Assembly: GCA_009746045.1 (NCBI GenBank)
Contig: RPFO01000213.1
Location: forward strand, 146,564-210,563
Source: Mesostigma viride
Taxonomy: Eukaryota; Streptophyta; Mesostigmatophyceae; Mesostigmatales; Mesostigmataceae
Reading direction: 5' to 3'
Length of the DNA: 64,000 nucleotides
A program made the position numbers and the translations under genes. Below are positions 31,439 to 42,200 of the stretch, in pieces (the first letter of the stretch is position 1; each line of letters starts with the position of its first letter). The notes beneath the pieces are model-generated. The model had not been told where the DNA came from. It searched no databases and saw only the letters and a list, made by a program, of their open reading frames with translations.

Positions 31439-31575
31439 ACGACATTAGGCCTTAAGTTGGGACAATGGTTGTGGCTTGACTTATACCTTCATAAGTTATA
31501 CTGCATTTTGATTTAGATGCAACCCTATTAATTCCGGGTCCTAAACTTTATTACATTATATAAATCAAAACAATA

Positions 31576-32206
31576 GAGTTAACGTAAAGGATTTACGTTA
31601 GATGGATAGAGATAGTTACGCTCTTTCCAACGGCACCTTGAACGCCTCATTTGGTTAAGGAACGTAAAAGTTATGACGTTTCCTAGGCTGTGCCGACAGT
31701 ACCCGGCGCGCCACTGTGGGCGCGTACGGACACAGGATGTACAAGTGTCACTTTGATAGTCCGCAGGACGTTGACAGGACTTGTACAGGACTTGATGGTC
31801 AATTGATAGGTAGGCGTGCTGTAGCGCGCCAGTCCTGACCTATGAGACAATTGATGCTGACTAGTGTACGGATAGGTCCACAGGACTAGCCGTATGGACA
31901 ATTGATAGATCTGCGCGCCAAAGGCGTGCCAGAGTCTGTGTAATCAATTGATTGACAGTTCAGCTGTGACAGTGCAGCTGAATACTTGGACGCGTCCCTA
32001 GCAAGCTATATGAGTGACTTGGTCACACCGGGACGCTAGTTCTTGCGTGCACGTTCTCTTGGCACTGCGACCCTGTCGTCTGTGCTGCGTGCAGTCTTGG
32101 AAGTGACGTGACTTACGTCTGTGTTTCCTTGTTATTAATAAAGGCAACTTCCTGCAAGAACCATGGCGGAATTCGTGGCATTCTCACCCTCACAACTCGT
32201 ATTACA
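31576..32206 (+). repeat. 5' LTR of copia-like element
   Basis: About 631 bp, near-identical to 38,785-39,409. Close to the start is the inverted pair TAACGTAAA-GGA-TTTACGTTA. AATAAAGGC near the end is a candidate polyadenylation signal. An ATG in the context ACCATGG lies at 32,163, inside the LTR. Confidence 0.9.
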
Positions 32207-32929
32207 CGCTCTGTCAAAAAGATGCCAAATTCGAAGAATTTCGGATTCCGGATGACGAGGAAATAGCCGCTCCGCCGGCTGGTTCTTCGTCAAGACCGAC
32301 TGCGCCGTCGTGGCAGCAATTGCTCGACGAAGTTACGATCTCGCTCGACGAGCTTCATCGTCAGCAGCGCAGCTCACGCATTGCTCGGGGATAACCCCGA
32401 GGACCCCGATTTGCCAGCACTGGTGCCGGCAATCCGCAACCTGTTGGACCAGATTCGAAACATTTTATCGACATTTACGGTCCAGGTGCGGGGAGGTTTG
32501 CGGTCGGTGACCGAAGTCACGACTGCCATTGAGGAGTTGGACAACGTCCTCTCTTCACTCACCGGTTACCAGAGAAACCTGCAAAACTGGGCATCGCTAC
32601 GCACGGGGGGCGCGCCGGCGGTGTCAACAAATTTGTTTCAGGATCTCGCGCTGCTATCGCTGCTCACTCGCGGCGTACGCAGTCGTGAGCGCCAGGTTTT
32701 AATTAACCTGGTGGCATTTCTCGCCTCTGTGCGAGAGTGGATTCCCGCGGGGTGGGAATTATTGACGATCTTTACACATCCTCTGCGCCTCGTCGCGCGT
32801 CGGCGCGTCGCAACTTACGCGGCGGGGAGCACACCGGTTTTAATTCATACCGGTGCAGGTCCGGAGCTGGATATGGAGGATCGTGAGTTCGTATACACGT
32901 ACTGCGACTTCAGGGGCCTTGACTACTAG
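32163..32929 (+). pseudogene. Pre-gag ORF of copia-like element, frameshifted
   Basis: It starts at an ATG in the LTR (MAEFVAFSPSQLVLHALSK) and continues after a one-base shift as DAKFEEFRIPDDEEIAAPP through SWQQLLDEVTISLDELHRQQ. After another shift comes LLGDNPEDPDLPALVPAIRN, a helical middle and the end EFVYTYCDFRGLDY. Composition is protein-like throughout, but the family is unknown. The segment is more GC-rich than the following gag, so it may be captured host sequence. A TTTTCTTTGCAG acceptor-like motif follows at 32,940-32,951. Confidence 0.5.
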
Positions 32930-33097
32930 TCGGCCTAATTTTCTTTGCAGTACTCGTCGACATTTTTTTTGTCGAATTTTCAGCGGCAATTCGCGGGGCG
33001 GCAGCGACACCGGCGCAGGCGGCAGTGGCGACACAAAAATTTTGTACATATTTTCTGCTGCTTTGTTAAGGTGTTCTTTGAATAGCTGTAGTGCAGG

Positions 33098-34214
33098 ATG
33101 GCTGAGGGACGCCGTAGCAAGGGTCCAGCCAGTGGGAATAATAATGGGGGTGCTGGTAGTGGAACCGCTCACGTAGATGACGTGGGGCTTACCGGAGAGA
33201 TTACCAACCTTCCTCACAATAATAATAATGCACAAGCTATTCATGGCTTTGATCTTACCACACAGGGTCTTTTAATTGTCAATCAGCTGCAGCCTGTAAC
33301 CTCAGACTCCAAGCCTAAGCAGGCTGAAGAGTTTGTGGAGGATTGGAAGGGTTCCCTAGCTTGTACGGTGGTACAAATTACTATCAAATCTGGATAGGCA
33401 GTAGCACTTTTGGCAAGTGTACTGACCAGATTAAGGACCTAACCAGGGAGTGCAAAAGGCCAATAAGGCCTGGGCACTGTACGTGGCTGAGCTGAAGGAG
33501 CTGCTGGAAGACCAACGCAAGAAGGTCGGCATCCATTGGCAGGACAAGTATCAAGGGTGGGAGGTCAAGGGGGACCTGATCCAGAACTTTCTCAACTATT
33601 GTAAGATGGTTGAGGAGGGCAGGGCTCACGGCTTTAATGTCGCTGATAACATAGCCCTAACCAACTGGCTCAAGGTTTCTGGGCTGGATAAGGCGACACG
33701 TGGCTCCTTAAAAGTCATGTGTGCCCCACACTCTACCCTGAAGGCCTACAAGGTCATCATTAAACAAGCACTCGAGGCAGAGGAGCTGTTTGAGGGTGGA
33801 GTGCCAGCAGTGAAGGCTACCCAGGCAGGCGGGCGTACCCAGGGTGGCTCCAAGACGTCTGAGGCTGACCGAAGCCAAGGAGGGCGTAGGGGCAACCATA
33901 ACAAGCGCAAGGGAGATCATTCACCTGATTCTGACAGGAGGTCACACTCCAAGTCGGTGTTCAGGCGGGTGGGTGGTCAGCCCAAGCAGGGCAACGCGTC
34001 TGACAATGGGGGCAGTGGCCAGGGCAAGTCCAAGATACAATGCTACCTGTGCAAGGGGTGGGGGCACATCAAGAAGGAGTGTCCCAGCTTCAAGAAGTCC
34101 CAGGGCCAGGGCAGCAACAAGAATAACAACAACAACAAGAAGAAGAACAACAACAAGTCCCAGGCAGGCCAGCCTTCAAAGGGCAGTCAGCAAGAAGACA
34201 ACAAGGAGCAGTGA
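33098..34214 (+). pseudogene. Copia gag with CCHC zinc knuckle, frameshifted
   Basis: It starts MAEGRRSKGPASGNNNGG. After frame changes between about 33,390 and 33,450 it continues with a helical capsid-like region (YVAELKELLEDQRKK ... WLKVSGLDKATRGSLKVMC) and a basic tail. The zinc knuckle CYLCKGWGHIKKEC is at 34,040-34,081. Gag forms the particle and binds RNA. Low-complexity NNNNNKKKNNN follows the knuckle. Stop at 34,212-34,214. Confidence 0.8.
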
Positions 34215-34440
34215 CTGTCTGAGGCAACCCCTACACACCTTAATTCACCCAAGGGGGAGGCCAGGTGCTCCAATGCAGATTTTATATCTGGGCAACAAGA
34301 GGGTGATCTCCAGGTTCAGTGTGGCCCCAGGTCACCTGGAGAGGTACAGGTTCCTATGAAGACGTCCTTGACAGCTGATGCAGCTGTAAGAATGTCTGAC
34401 CCTGCATCCTCGTGCTGGGCACGAGGGTGGACCTCTCATT

Positions 34441-35958
34441 TTGAGAGAAACCAATGTACAACCACAGAGGGGTGTGAAGGCCTCTGGTGGTATGCATGTG
34501 GTCCCTGCTGGCGGTCCAGGTGTTGGGCATGAGCAGGGTGACTCAGGCTCTGAGTCAGAACAGGATGGAAGTCAGCATGGTGATGCTGGACAACCTGACA
34601 GCACAGTCCTGACTGTGCCAGGGACTGCTTCCTCTGTGTACCAGGAGTTGGGTGCCCGAATCCACAACATGTTTGGGCATGCCACTTCTCTGTCAAACAA
34701 CTTTGCCTTCCGTATGGGCAGGGCACCCCTTCTTAAGGCGTGTCAGCAAGCTGCCTCACGGTGTAAGTGCCAGTTGTCCTCCAACAAGCCCAGGAAATCA
34801 CATGCCAAAGCTCTACCTCAGAGCATTGGTGATCTGCAGTGTGATATCCAACACATCAGGGGCATGCAACTGTTGGTGTGCGTGGACAGGTACACGAAAT
34901 ACAAGGTGCTGGAGCATTTACCTTCTATGAAGAACAGGTACTTGCTGGCTGCCCTGCAGAATGTAAGAGCCAAGTTTCCTACCACAAGGATCCAGGTGGA
35001 CATGCAGTTTCAGCATCTCAAGGGTGATCCTACCCTTCCTGAGTTGCTGGTTACACCTAGGGAGGCTCATGGGCAGCAGGGTGCTATCGAGAGGGCAATC
35101 CAGGAGGTCAAGAAATTGATCATCTCTGAAGACTGGGTACCCTTGTCTGCACCTGCACTTGTCAGGAGTGCATGGCTGAGGAACGTGGAGCAGCAGCTGA
35201 ACAGCAGGGTTAACTTCTACTATGATGGAGTTGCTGTCAGCCCAATGGGTCTATATCATGGCCTGTGCCCACCACATGTGCTGGAGGGCTGGAAACATGC
35301 TGCACATGTCACCTTTGCCAAGCTGAGGGAGAAGGACCGGGGTTGGAAGATGCTGGAGCCACAAGTGGGTCAGAAGGTCCTAGCTTGGAAGGAACCTAGC
35401 CTTTATGGCAAACGTGGTAGCTGGAGTCCTGGGGTGGTTACCCAGGTTGATGAAGCTAGCCACGCATGCTTGGTCAGCATGGAGGACGAACCAAAGCATG
35501 TACACCGGCTGAGTTGGTCATATGTCAAGCCTAACCTGATGAATGAGGGCAGTCAGGCACAAGGCTCACAGGATCTGCAGGATTTTCAGGTCCCAGGTGA
35601 CATCACTGACGCAACGACCACATCTGTTGCAGGGGAATCTGTCAGCCCTGGCCAGGTTGCAGAGGTACTTGTTGAACAGGCTGCAAGGTCAACAGCTGGG
35701 GAGTCAACTGTCAAGCCCAAGGCACTAACCAAGCCCAGGGGGACAAGTTTGGCTGGATTGATTGGGGCTCTACAAAGGGCCAAGAAGCAGCCCAAGGTAG
35801 CCAAGCTCAGGTGGCATGGCAATCTGGGGCTGGACACTGCCTTAGAGGTAGACACTAATTCTCAGGTTCCATCATTGGGACCAGGGCTGCAGCAGGGTAC
35901 AGCATGTCTGAACCCAGCTATCAGTTTGTGTCTGACTTCAGTGGCGGGGTACACGTGA
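34441..35958 (+). CDS. Copia integrase region
   Basis: An open frame with an HHCC-type zinc module (HNMFGHA ... CQQAASRCKC) and an integrase core. Candidate acidic triad: QCDIQHI, QVDMQFQH and HGQQGAIERAIQEVKK. After it come a basic/aromatic C-terminal part (GQKVLAWKEPSLYGKRGSW ... VHRLSWSYVKPN) and a linker. The end reads ALEVDTNSQVPSLG, which resembles a retropepsin active-site strand with Asn in place of Gly. The stop at 35,956 reflects a frameshift into the next domain. Integrase inserts the cDNA into the genome. Confidence 0.7.
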   Translation: MRETNVQPQRGVKASGGMHVVPAGGPGVGHEQGDSGSESEQDGSQHGDAGQPDSTVLTVPGTASSVYQELGARIHNMFGHATSLSNNFAFRMGRAPLLKACQQAASRCKCQLSSNKPRKSHAKALPQSIGDLQCDIQHIRGMQLLVCVDRYTKYKVLEHLPSMKNRYLLAALQNVRAKFPTTRIQVDMQFQHLKGDPTLPELLVTPREAHGQQGAIERAIQEVKKLIISEDWVPLSAPALVRSAWLRNVEQQLNSRVNFYYDGVAVSPMGLYHGLCPPHVLEGWKHAAHVTFAKLREKDRGWKMLEPQVGQKVLAWKEPSLYGKRGSWSPGVVTQVDEASHACLVSMEDEPKHVHRLSWSYVKPNLMNEGSQAQGSQDLQDFQVPGDITDATTTSVAGESVSPGQVAEVLVEQAARSTAGESTVKPKALTKPRGTSLAGLIGALQRAKKQPKVAKLRWHGNLGLDTALEVDTNSQVPSLGPGLQQGTACLNPAISLCLTSVAGYT

Positions 35959-36110
35959 AGGTACTGGGTGAGGTATTCATTCCTATCCTTGGACAGGACA
36001 CTGCTTTTTGTGTCTTGGAGGGCTATCAAGGACCTGCTCTTCTGGGGCAGAATTTCCTATGCCAGGATGGGTAGTGATCACGTCCTCTCTCCTGACTAAG
36101 GAAGGGGCTG
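35820..36110 (+). pseudogene. Protease-like segment between integrase and RT
   Basis: From the integrase frame, ALEVDTNSQVPSLG looks like a retropepsin D-T/S-G strand. In another frame VKVLGEVFIPILGQDTAFCV and LEGYQGPALLGQNFL resemble the second half of a retropepsin, including the ALLG-FL block. Frames change at least twice. It would be inactive as sequenced. The assignment rests on motif resemblance only. Confidence 0.45.
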
Positions 36111-37110
36111 GTCAGGTCCCACTGATTAATTTCAGGACCACTCACCTATCACGTGCAGTAACCAGGTCGGTTAAGCGTGTGCAAGTGTGCCAGGGGCAGG
36201 AGCCCTTGGTTGATGACCTCATACTGCCAGCTGCTAGTCATCCAAGCAGTTTGGGCATTGGTCCTCACTCACTTGCTGGACACAGCCCTATCAACTACCA
36301 AGGCCTGGTGAAGCTCATGTCCTCTCCCATTATGTGTCCCCAGGTCACACTGGGTCTGATTAAATCTGGGGAGGACTGGATCTCCAAGAAATGCGTGGAA
36401 CCTGTCAATGACCTGCCTCCTGCACGACGTCTACTCAAGCTCAAGTTTGTCATCAAGATGAAGGAGGTGGACGGGGTCAAGGTACCACATGTCAGGCCAG
36501 TGCTGAATGAGTTCAAGGGTACTGGTGAGTGCACTGCTGAGGAGTTGTATACCCCTGGCATGCTGCATGATACTTGGAGGCTGCTGCTGTGTGTCTTTCT
36601 AGGCCTTCTCAACAAGGGCTTGGACTATGGCTCAGTGGTGATAGACTTCAAGAGGGCATTTCTGGAGGGGATGCAGATGTGGCACAGGAAAAGTGGGAGG
36701 GCAAGACGCCTTTCTATGTTAGGGTGCCTGCTGTATGGAAAAGGGACATCCACACGGAGTTCCTTAAAATCCTCAAGGGCCTGGAGGGCCTGAGGTCAAG
36801 TCCAATAATCTGGAGGGAGACTCTCAACCGTTTCCTGAAGGAGCATTGCAACTTGAAGGTCTCTCCTGTAGACCCCTGTCTGTTTCTGGGGCAATGGGAA
36901 GGCCTGCCAGTGTATGCTTCGCTGCACGGGGATGACCTACATCTGATAGCTCCCACGTCGTGGCTTAAGGAGCTGATCTCCATCATTAAGTCCAAGTTTC
37001 CTCTGGGTAGGGAGCAATGGCAGGTGGAGAATGAGCCTCTGCTGTTTGTGGGCATGGAGGCCACACTGGTGAAGAAGGGGGGGAGTGGCGTATGCTGCTG
37101 GTGGGGGGCA
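36076..37110 (+). pseudogene. Copia reverse transcriptase, frameshifted
   Basis: The first frame carries PARRLLKLKFVIKMKEVDG, HVRPVLNEFKGTGECTAEEL and DYGSVVIDFKRAFLEG. The next frame (from about 36,690) has FYVRVPAVWKRDIHTEFLK, FLKEHCNLKVSPVDPCLFL and ASLHGDDLHLIAP, where HGDD stands at the YxDD catalytic position. Layout (VIDFKRAFLEG and VDPCLF) matches Ty1/copia RT. The frameshift lies around 36,680-36,700. Confidence 0.8.
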
Positions 37111-37835
37111 ATGATTATCAAGAGACCCTCATTAGCAAGCTTCCTCCAACCATCACACAGGCACTGTGTCCCATGGTGAGGGGCATGGTTGCTTGGGTGG
37201 CAGGCATTTCCAGGCCAGACCTTATGGTCATAGCCAGGTTGCCTGATGACATGCTGGTGGAGCTAGGGTCTGCCAAGGTGGCTGATCAGGTCAGGGCTTC
37301 ATCTGGCATTCTGTTGTCTGCAGTGGATTTATCACAACCCATTTGCATGGAGCTGTATGTGGATAGCTCAATGGACAGCAGGCAGGTCTCCAAGGTCAGG
37401 GGCAGGGCTGCAGGGCTCTTTGTGCTCAGACAGGAAGGCCTGGGGAGTTTGGTGAGCTGGTTTAGTCGCCTGCACAAACGGGTGGCTGTCAGCAGTGATG
37501 TGGCAGAATGCAGGGCTATTTGTGAAGGCATTCACACAAGCCTTTATCTGAAGGAGTTGCTTCATCAGATGACTTCTAACACTCCTTGGCCACTTCAGGT
37601 TACCACTCTTCTAAAAACAGACTCCATGGGGATGGTGCAGTTTGTGCACAGGCAGATGGCCAGAAGTAGGGACTTGGATTATCTCCTTCTTAAGGAGTTG
37701 TCCTCCTTGGCCAATATTGAGCATATCCCTGGGGTTGACAATCCTGCTGATGCTTTGACCAAGCTAGTGCAGAAGGCAGCAGTGCAATACAAGGTTCTTC
37801 AGTCTCTGATGGACCCATCTCAGCAAGCTGTCTAA
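37110..37835 (+). CDS. Copia RNase H domain
   Basis: An open frame with ELYVDSSMDSRQVSK, then RVAVSSDVAECRAICEGIH, TLLKTDSMGMVQFV and HIPGVDNPADALTK, the order expected for a copia RNase H (Asp, Glu, Asp). It removes template RNA during reverse transcription. It is joined to RT by a frame change near 37,110 and ends at 37,833-37,835. Confidence 0.8.
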   Translation, partial: NDYQETLISKLPPTITQALCPMVRGMVAWVAGISRPDLMVIARLPDDMLVELGSAKVADQVRASSGILLSAVDLSQPICMELYVDSSMDSRQVSKVRGRAAGLFVLRQEGLGSLVSWFSRLHKRVAVSSDVAECRAICEGIHTSLYLKELLHQMTSNTPWPLQVTTLLKTDSMGMVQFVHRQMARSRDLDYLLLKELSSLANIEHIPGVDNPADALTKLVQKAAVQYKVLQSLMDPSQQAV

Positions 37836-38784
37836 GCTGGTGCATGGTTATAGGGCATTGGAGAGCAGATTGTGTGGTAGTGTCAGCATTGTGACTGGCA
37901 TAATACCTGTATTTTAGTCTGTACTAAGGCTCATGGACCATGGTACACTCACTCTGATTTTAATCAGGATACAGCCAGGTTTTGGCTGGGGTTCATGCTG
38001 TTGACTACACAAGGTTGACAGGTCCATTACAGACCATGTATTCTATTTTAAAAGAAATGTATATTTGTACATACTTCTCACAATGGTCTGGGAACCTTTA
38101 TTCTGGGGTTTATAGGGCGGGGTTCGATTCCCTGGTATTATGTTTCTACAAGCTGGCCTGTTCAGGTGTTTGCCTGTTCAGACTTCCCTAGTTCCCCAGG
38201 GCAGGATTTAATTGTTGCCTATGTGTTTCATTTTGTCATTTGTTTGCTGTGGCAGTTTACCATCTGGCAAGTAGACGGGCGCCGTAAGACGGGCGCCAAT
38301 AGACCCCTGTTGAGAGAATGACAGGCAAACTATTGTAATACGCCTTACTTTGTCAAGTGGTATTTTAATTGTCATGGATTTATTGTACTTATATTGAATA
38401 TGTACTGGGTTTTATGGGATTAGTATCTGGGATTAATGTAACTCACCGCCAGAAGGTCATTGTACTGGAGGCTCTACCGAGGTGATGGGATTAATTCCTG
38501 GAGAAGACCTCATAGAATTAACCTGTATGTATTTAATTTTGTGTGCTTCTAATATCTGGTGGTACTCTGTAATGCCACTTCCATAGGTTTTTATCCATTT
38601 CTCATGGAATGGTTTTCCCTGTGGCAGATCTGTTTCTTTTCCAGTTCCTTAAAAGAAAGGGCTGGGGGAATGGCAATGGCCATTAAAGACATCTGTTCAA
38701 GCTTCAAGCTGGAGTGAAGGACATTTCAAGCTACTTCAAGGGTCCCTGGCAGGGGATGTGATCCCTAAAGAAAAGAAGGGATTG
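37836..38784 (+). other. Copia 3' non-coding region
   Basis: About 950 bp between the RNase H stop and the 3' LTR without coding support. The polypurine tract at 38,766-38,780 ends it. Confidence 0.6.
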
Positions 38785-39409
38785 GAGTTAACGTAAAGGA
38801 TTTACGTTAGATGGATAGAGATTGTTACGCTCTTTCCAACGGCACCTTGAACGCCTCATTTGGTTAAGGAACGTAAAAGTTATGACGTTTCCTAGGCTGT
38901 GCCGACAGTACCCGGCGCGCCACTGTGGGCGCGTACGGACACAGGATGTACAAGTGTCACTTTGATAGTCCGCAGGACGTTGACAGGACTTGTACAGGAC
39001 TTGATGGTCAATTGATAGGTAGGCGCTGTAGCGCGCCAGGACCTATGAGACAATTGATGCTGACTAGTGTACGGATAGGTCCACAGGACTAGCCGTATGG
39101 ACAATTGATAGATCTGCGCGCCAAAGGCGTGCCAGAGTCTGTGTAATCAATTGATTGACAGTTCAGCTGTGACAGTGCAGCTGAATACTTGGACGCGTCC
39201 CTAGCAAGCTATATGAGTGACTTGGTCACACCGGGACGCTAGTTCTTGCGTGCACGTTCTCTTGGCACTGCGACCCTGTCGTCTGTGCTGCGTGCAGTCT
39301 TGGAAGTGACGTGACTTACGTCTGTGTTTCCTTGTTATTAATAAAGGCAACTTCCTGCAAGAACCATGGCGGAATTCGTGGCATTCTCACCCTCACAACT
39401 CGTATTACA
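38785..39409 (+). repeat. 3' LTR of copia-like element
   Basis: About 625 bp matching the 5' LTR except for one substitution (near 38,817) and deletions of 2 and 4 bp near 39,025-39,042. Confidence 0.9.
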
Positions 39410-39870
39410 ACTAATAGACCTGCAGTTAGCCGTGTATAAGGTGACCACGTACTAAGAGTAGGTCTAGGATTACTAATGATACTCGTACAAGTTGACCAGG
39501 GATCAAGAGTGGTTCTAGTAGGACTACTATTAGTACTAAGTGCTATAAAGGTGTGTGTGTGCGTGTGTGTGGGCTTGTCTAAGGGGTGGGTAGTTGGGGT
39601 GTGGTGATCTGTGACCCCGGCAGCCGGCCTCGAGTGCTGGACCTAAACACCTAATATCTAGACTGGCACATCCAAAATCACACGGTACGAGTAGCACTTT
39701 GAAAACGATGGCGCACCGCGAGTTAATGCCTGAGCTTCCCTCGGATGACGATATAGATGTCCGGACGTTACGCTCGGGTCGTAGGCTCGCTCAACAACAT
39801 GTACCATTGGACGATTATTAGTCCGAGCACTCGTCCCGATGGGGGCGTGGTCCAAGATCATCATAGTCAG
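39410..39870. other. Spacer between retroelements
   Basis: No gene supported. It holds a short GTGTGTGTGCGTGTGTGTGG run near 39,551. The gypsy-derived sequence begins abruptly at about 39,871. Confidence 0.5.
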
Positions 39871-41862
39871 GGATGGAGTATCTGTCCCAGTTCGCCCCCT
39901 TTCGCATTCAATATGTGAAGGGTGAGGACAACGTTGTCCCGGACGCGCTTTCCCGCCGCGCAGACTACCAGTTCTATGAGGACTTGGATGTGCTGCACAC
40001 CGTTTGTGTGCCCACCATGGGTCCTGTCCCGCCGTATGAGTTACGTTAAATTTAACGTAACTGTATGGCGTGTCGGACGGATCCTTGACCTCACGGTTCC
40101 TCTTCCATGAGGACCATAGATACCACCCCTGACGTTTTGGCCCCTTGGCCCCGCGACGAGCTCGAGGACGCGCCCGTCCCGATGGGGGGGGAGGGGTCCC
40201 ATCACCGGATCCCTCTCAGTCATGCGGTCCCACCAGTAGGCGGCTTTAGCCTCACACCACTTGGCGAGCCCCTTCTTGTCGACAGAAACTTCAGCTCTGT
40301 TGCGGACATCAATGCGCTCACGCGAACCATGGCTAGGCGAGTCACGACCTCGCAAACAGGCGACACCATGCACCATTCGCCAGGAGCTGCCGGGACGACT
40401 TGGAAAAGCTGCCCGTACCCGAAGGCAACACGGAGAGCTTTAAGATAACGTCCGACTTGGAGCGCATCGTCAGTAGGTTCACGGTGACCGAACCCGAGGC
40501 GCAGGCAGCCATTGTAGTGCACCCGCAGCAGATGAACGGACTCCCCTGCAAGTTCCAAGACGGGTTCCTGTACGTGATGACGGGACCCGGGGATCAATGG
40601 CGGCTGTATATACCGCCCATCGCTAGAGCCGCGCTCTTGCATGAGCTGCACGGCTCTCCCTTGGGAGGTCATCAGGGAATTATAACCCATCGGGTCCTAA
40701 GCCACCTGCGACGGCTATTCTTCTGGCCGGGCATGAAGCAGGAGGCACTTGAATATGTGCGCACATGCCATTCGTGCCAATTGATGAAGCCGCGCAACAC
40801 CGGGTCGCAGGCCACCCCCACTCATTACCTGATCCGCTGCGACCTTGGGATAGCGTGATGATGGACCTCGTTGGTCCATTCAAAAGGACCCCGTCGGGTA
40901 ACGAGCAGATTTTGGTGTTCCTCGATCGTTTGACCCGCAGGTGCCATCTGGTGCCTTGTCCCCTGACACTCACCGCGCAGGATTGCGTCCGACTCTACCT
41001 AGACAATGTCTTCAAGTACCATGGGCTGAGTCGCCAGGTTATCTCCGACCGCGACAAGCTGTTCACTGCCACGTTTTGGCAAGAGTTCTTCGGAACCCTG
41101 GGCACCAAGGTCTCCCTCGGGACCGCATACCACAGCTCCTCTACACATCTGGTAGAACGACTTAACCGGGTAGTGGAGGAGACCATGCGCCACTACATCA
41201 AGGGGCGAGGCGACAACTGGGATGAGTTCATTGGGTTTGTCGAGTTTGCCCTTAACAACTCGTCCCAGGCTGCCCACGGCTTTAGTATACGCCATTTTTC
41301 CTGGGCACAGGACAGCACCCCCTCACCCCAGCCGAAATGCTGGCCAGCCAGATGCCCAGCAATTAGGACGCAACCATACGCACGACGGTGCGAGGTGTGA
41401 GGAAGATGCTTGAGCACATGAAGCAGGCACAGGAAAGTGCGGTTTTGGGATACCAAGCCACACGAGACAAACGCCTGGCGCGCTTGAGAGCCGCAATTGA
41501 TGCTCGCACGCCCGCGATCGAAATCGGGGACTTGGTCCTCGTGGAGGGTCCTCAACTAGGTCGTTTCGCCCAGAAGGTGGAGGAAGGGCTTAAGACCAAG
41601 TTGAAGCCAATCTTCCTCGGCCCGTACCCGGTGGTGGACAAGTTCAAGGACTGCATGTTCCGGGTAGACGTGCCCTCCACTTGGCAGGTGCAGAATAACA
41701 CGTTCCACAGGGACCAGTTAAAACTGTACCACAAGAGCACGTTCCCGGGTAGGGTATACGCCCCTGCGCCGCTATAACACAACCCAGAGACGGGAGAGGT
41801 AGAGAATGCTCAAGGTGGAGGCCGTTGTGGGCCACCGCGATCAGAAGCGAGGTAGGGGCATG
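39871..41862 (+). pseudogene. Ty3/gypsy pol fragment: RNase H end, integrase, chromodomain start
   Basis: Truncated on the left, it starts MEYLSQFAPFRIQYVKG and DNVVPDALSRRADY, the end of gypsy RNase H. Then come an H2C2 zinc module (HELHGSPLGGHQG ... CHSCQLMK), an integrase core (DSVMMDLVGPF; VISDRDKLF; STHLVERLNRVVEE), a GPY/F module (KPIFLGPYPVVDKF) and the start of a chromodomain (VGHRDQKRGRG). Frame changes occur near 40,070-40,400, 40,780-40,840 and 41,290. It is close in sequence to the large - strand element at 46-49 kb and lies in the opposite orientation. Palindromic elements interrupt it at 40,039 and 41,863. Confidence 0.88.
40034..40067. mobile_element. Short palindrome with target duplication (deleted fold-back element)
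   Basis: GTATG, then a perfect 24-bp palindrome (arm AGTTACGTTAAA and its complement), then GTATG again. The arm equals the terminal 12 bp of the 206-bp palindromes at 41,863-43,082, whose flanks are GCATG. Removing the palindrome and one GTATG restores the gypsy reading frame. It is therefore best read as a copy of the same family that lost its centre. Confidence 0.85.
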
Positions 41863-42068
41863 AGTTACGTTAAATAGTGACGGAACCTTTTGCCCACTGA
41901 GGCAAATCGGTCCGTAACACTATTTTGCCCGGAATAACCACTTCCGAGCACCCAAGTTAATTCGGCCGAATTAACTTGGGTGCTCGGAAGTGGTTATTCC
42001 GGGCAAAATAGTGTTACGGACCGATTTGCCTCAGGCGGCAAAAGGTTCCGTCACTATTTAACGTAACT
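41863..42068. repeat. Palindrome P1 (206 bp)
   Basis: Arms of 103 nt meet at AATTCGGCCGAATT with no loop. Ends AGTTACGTTAAATAGTG and complement. Both arms carry GTGACGG where most arms of the other copies have GTGCCGG. There are two arm mismatches (CCCACTG on the left, pairing with the complement of CCGCCTG). Confidence 0.95.
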
Positions 42069-42200
42069 AAAACCTGGCCTCGTGGAGGGGGGACGAAGAG
42101 CCCGAGACATCCGCCTAGGCCGCTGAGCACGCACCACTAAATGCGCCGGAGCTGCCTCAGTGAGGATTCGAACCCCTGACCTCCAAGGTGCACAGGTTTT
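42069..42200 (-). repeat. Spacer S1 with box-B-like motif
   Basis: 132 bp bounded by AAAACCTG and CAGGTTTT. Read on the - strand it holds GGGGTTCGAATCC, a good match to the tRNA T-loop / Pol III box B. No full tRNA cloverleaf could be drawn. Confidence 0.8.

Larger units (their letters stand above)
31576..39409 (+). mobile_element. Copia-like LTR retrotransposon, degenerate interior
   Basis: Two LTRs (31,576-32,206 and 38,785-39,409) flank gag, integrase, protease-like, RT and RNase H segments, all on +. The polypurine tract AAAGAAAAGAAGGGA immediately precedes the 3' LTR. LTRs differ by one substitution and two small deletions, so insertion is recent. The interior needs at least five frame changes to be read through. 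Visible domain order is gag, integrase, protease-like, RT, RNase H; the protease normally precedes integrase in copia elements. The exact LTR ends and target duplication are unresolved because the ends do not show a clear TG...CA. Confidence 0.88.

Noticed and set aside
30956-31516. 186-codon repeat protein over the 36-bp satellite
   Set aside because: The frame begins at TTG; upstream it meets TAA at 30,920 with no ATG between. The 36-bp period keeps it open by chance.
31571-39414. Target-site duplication for the copia element (ACAAT / ACAAC)
   Set aside because: Only four of five bases agree and the LTR ends are not fixed, so it was not called.
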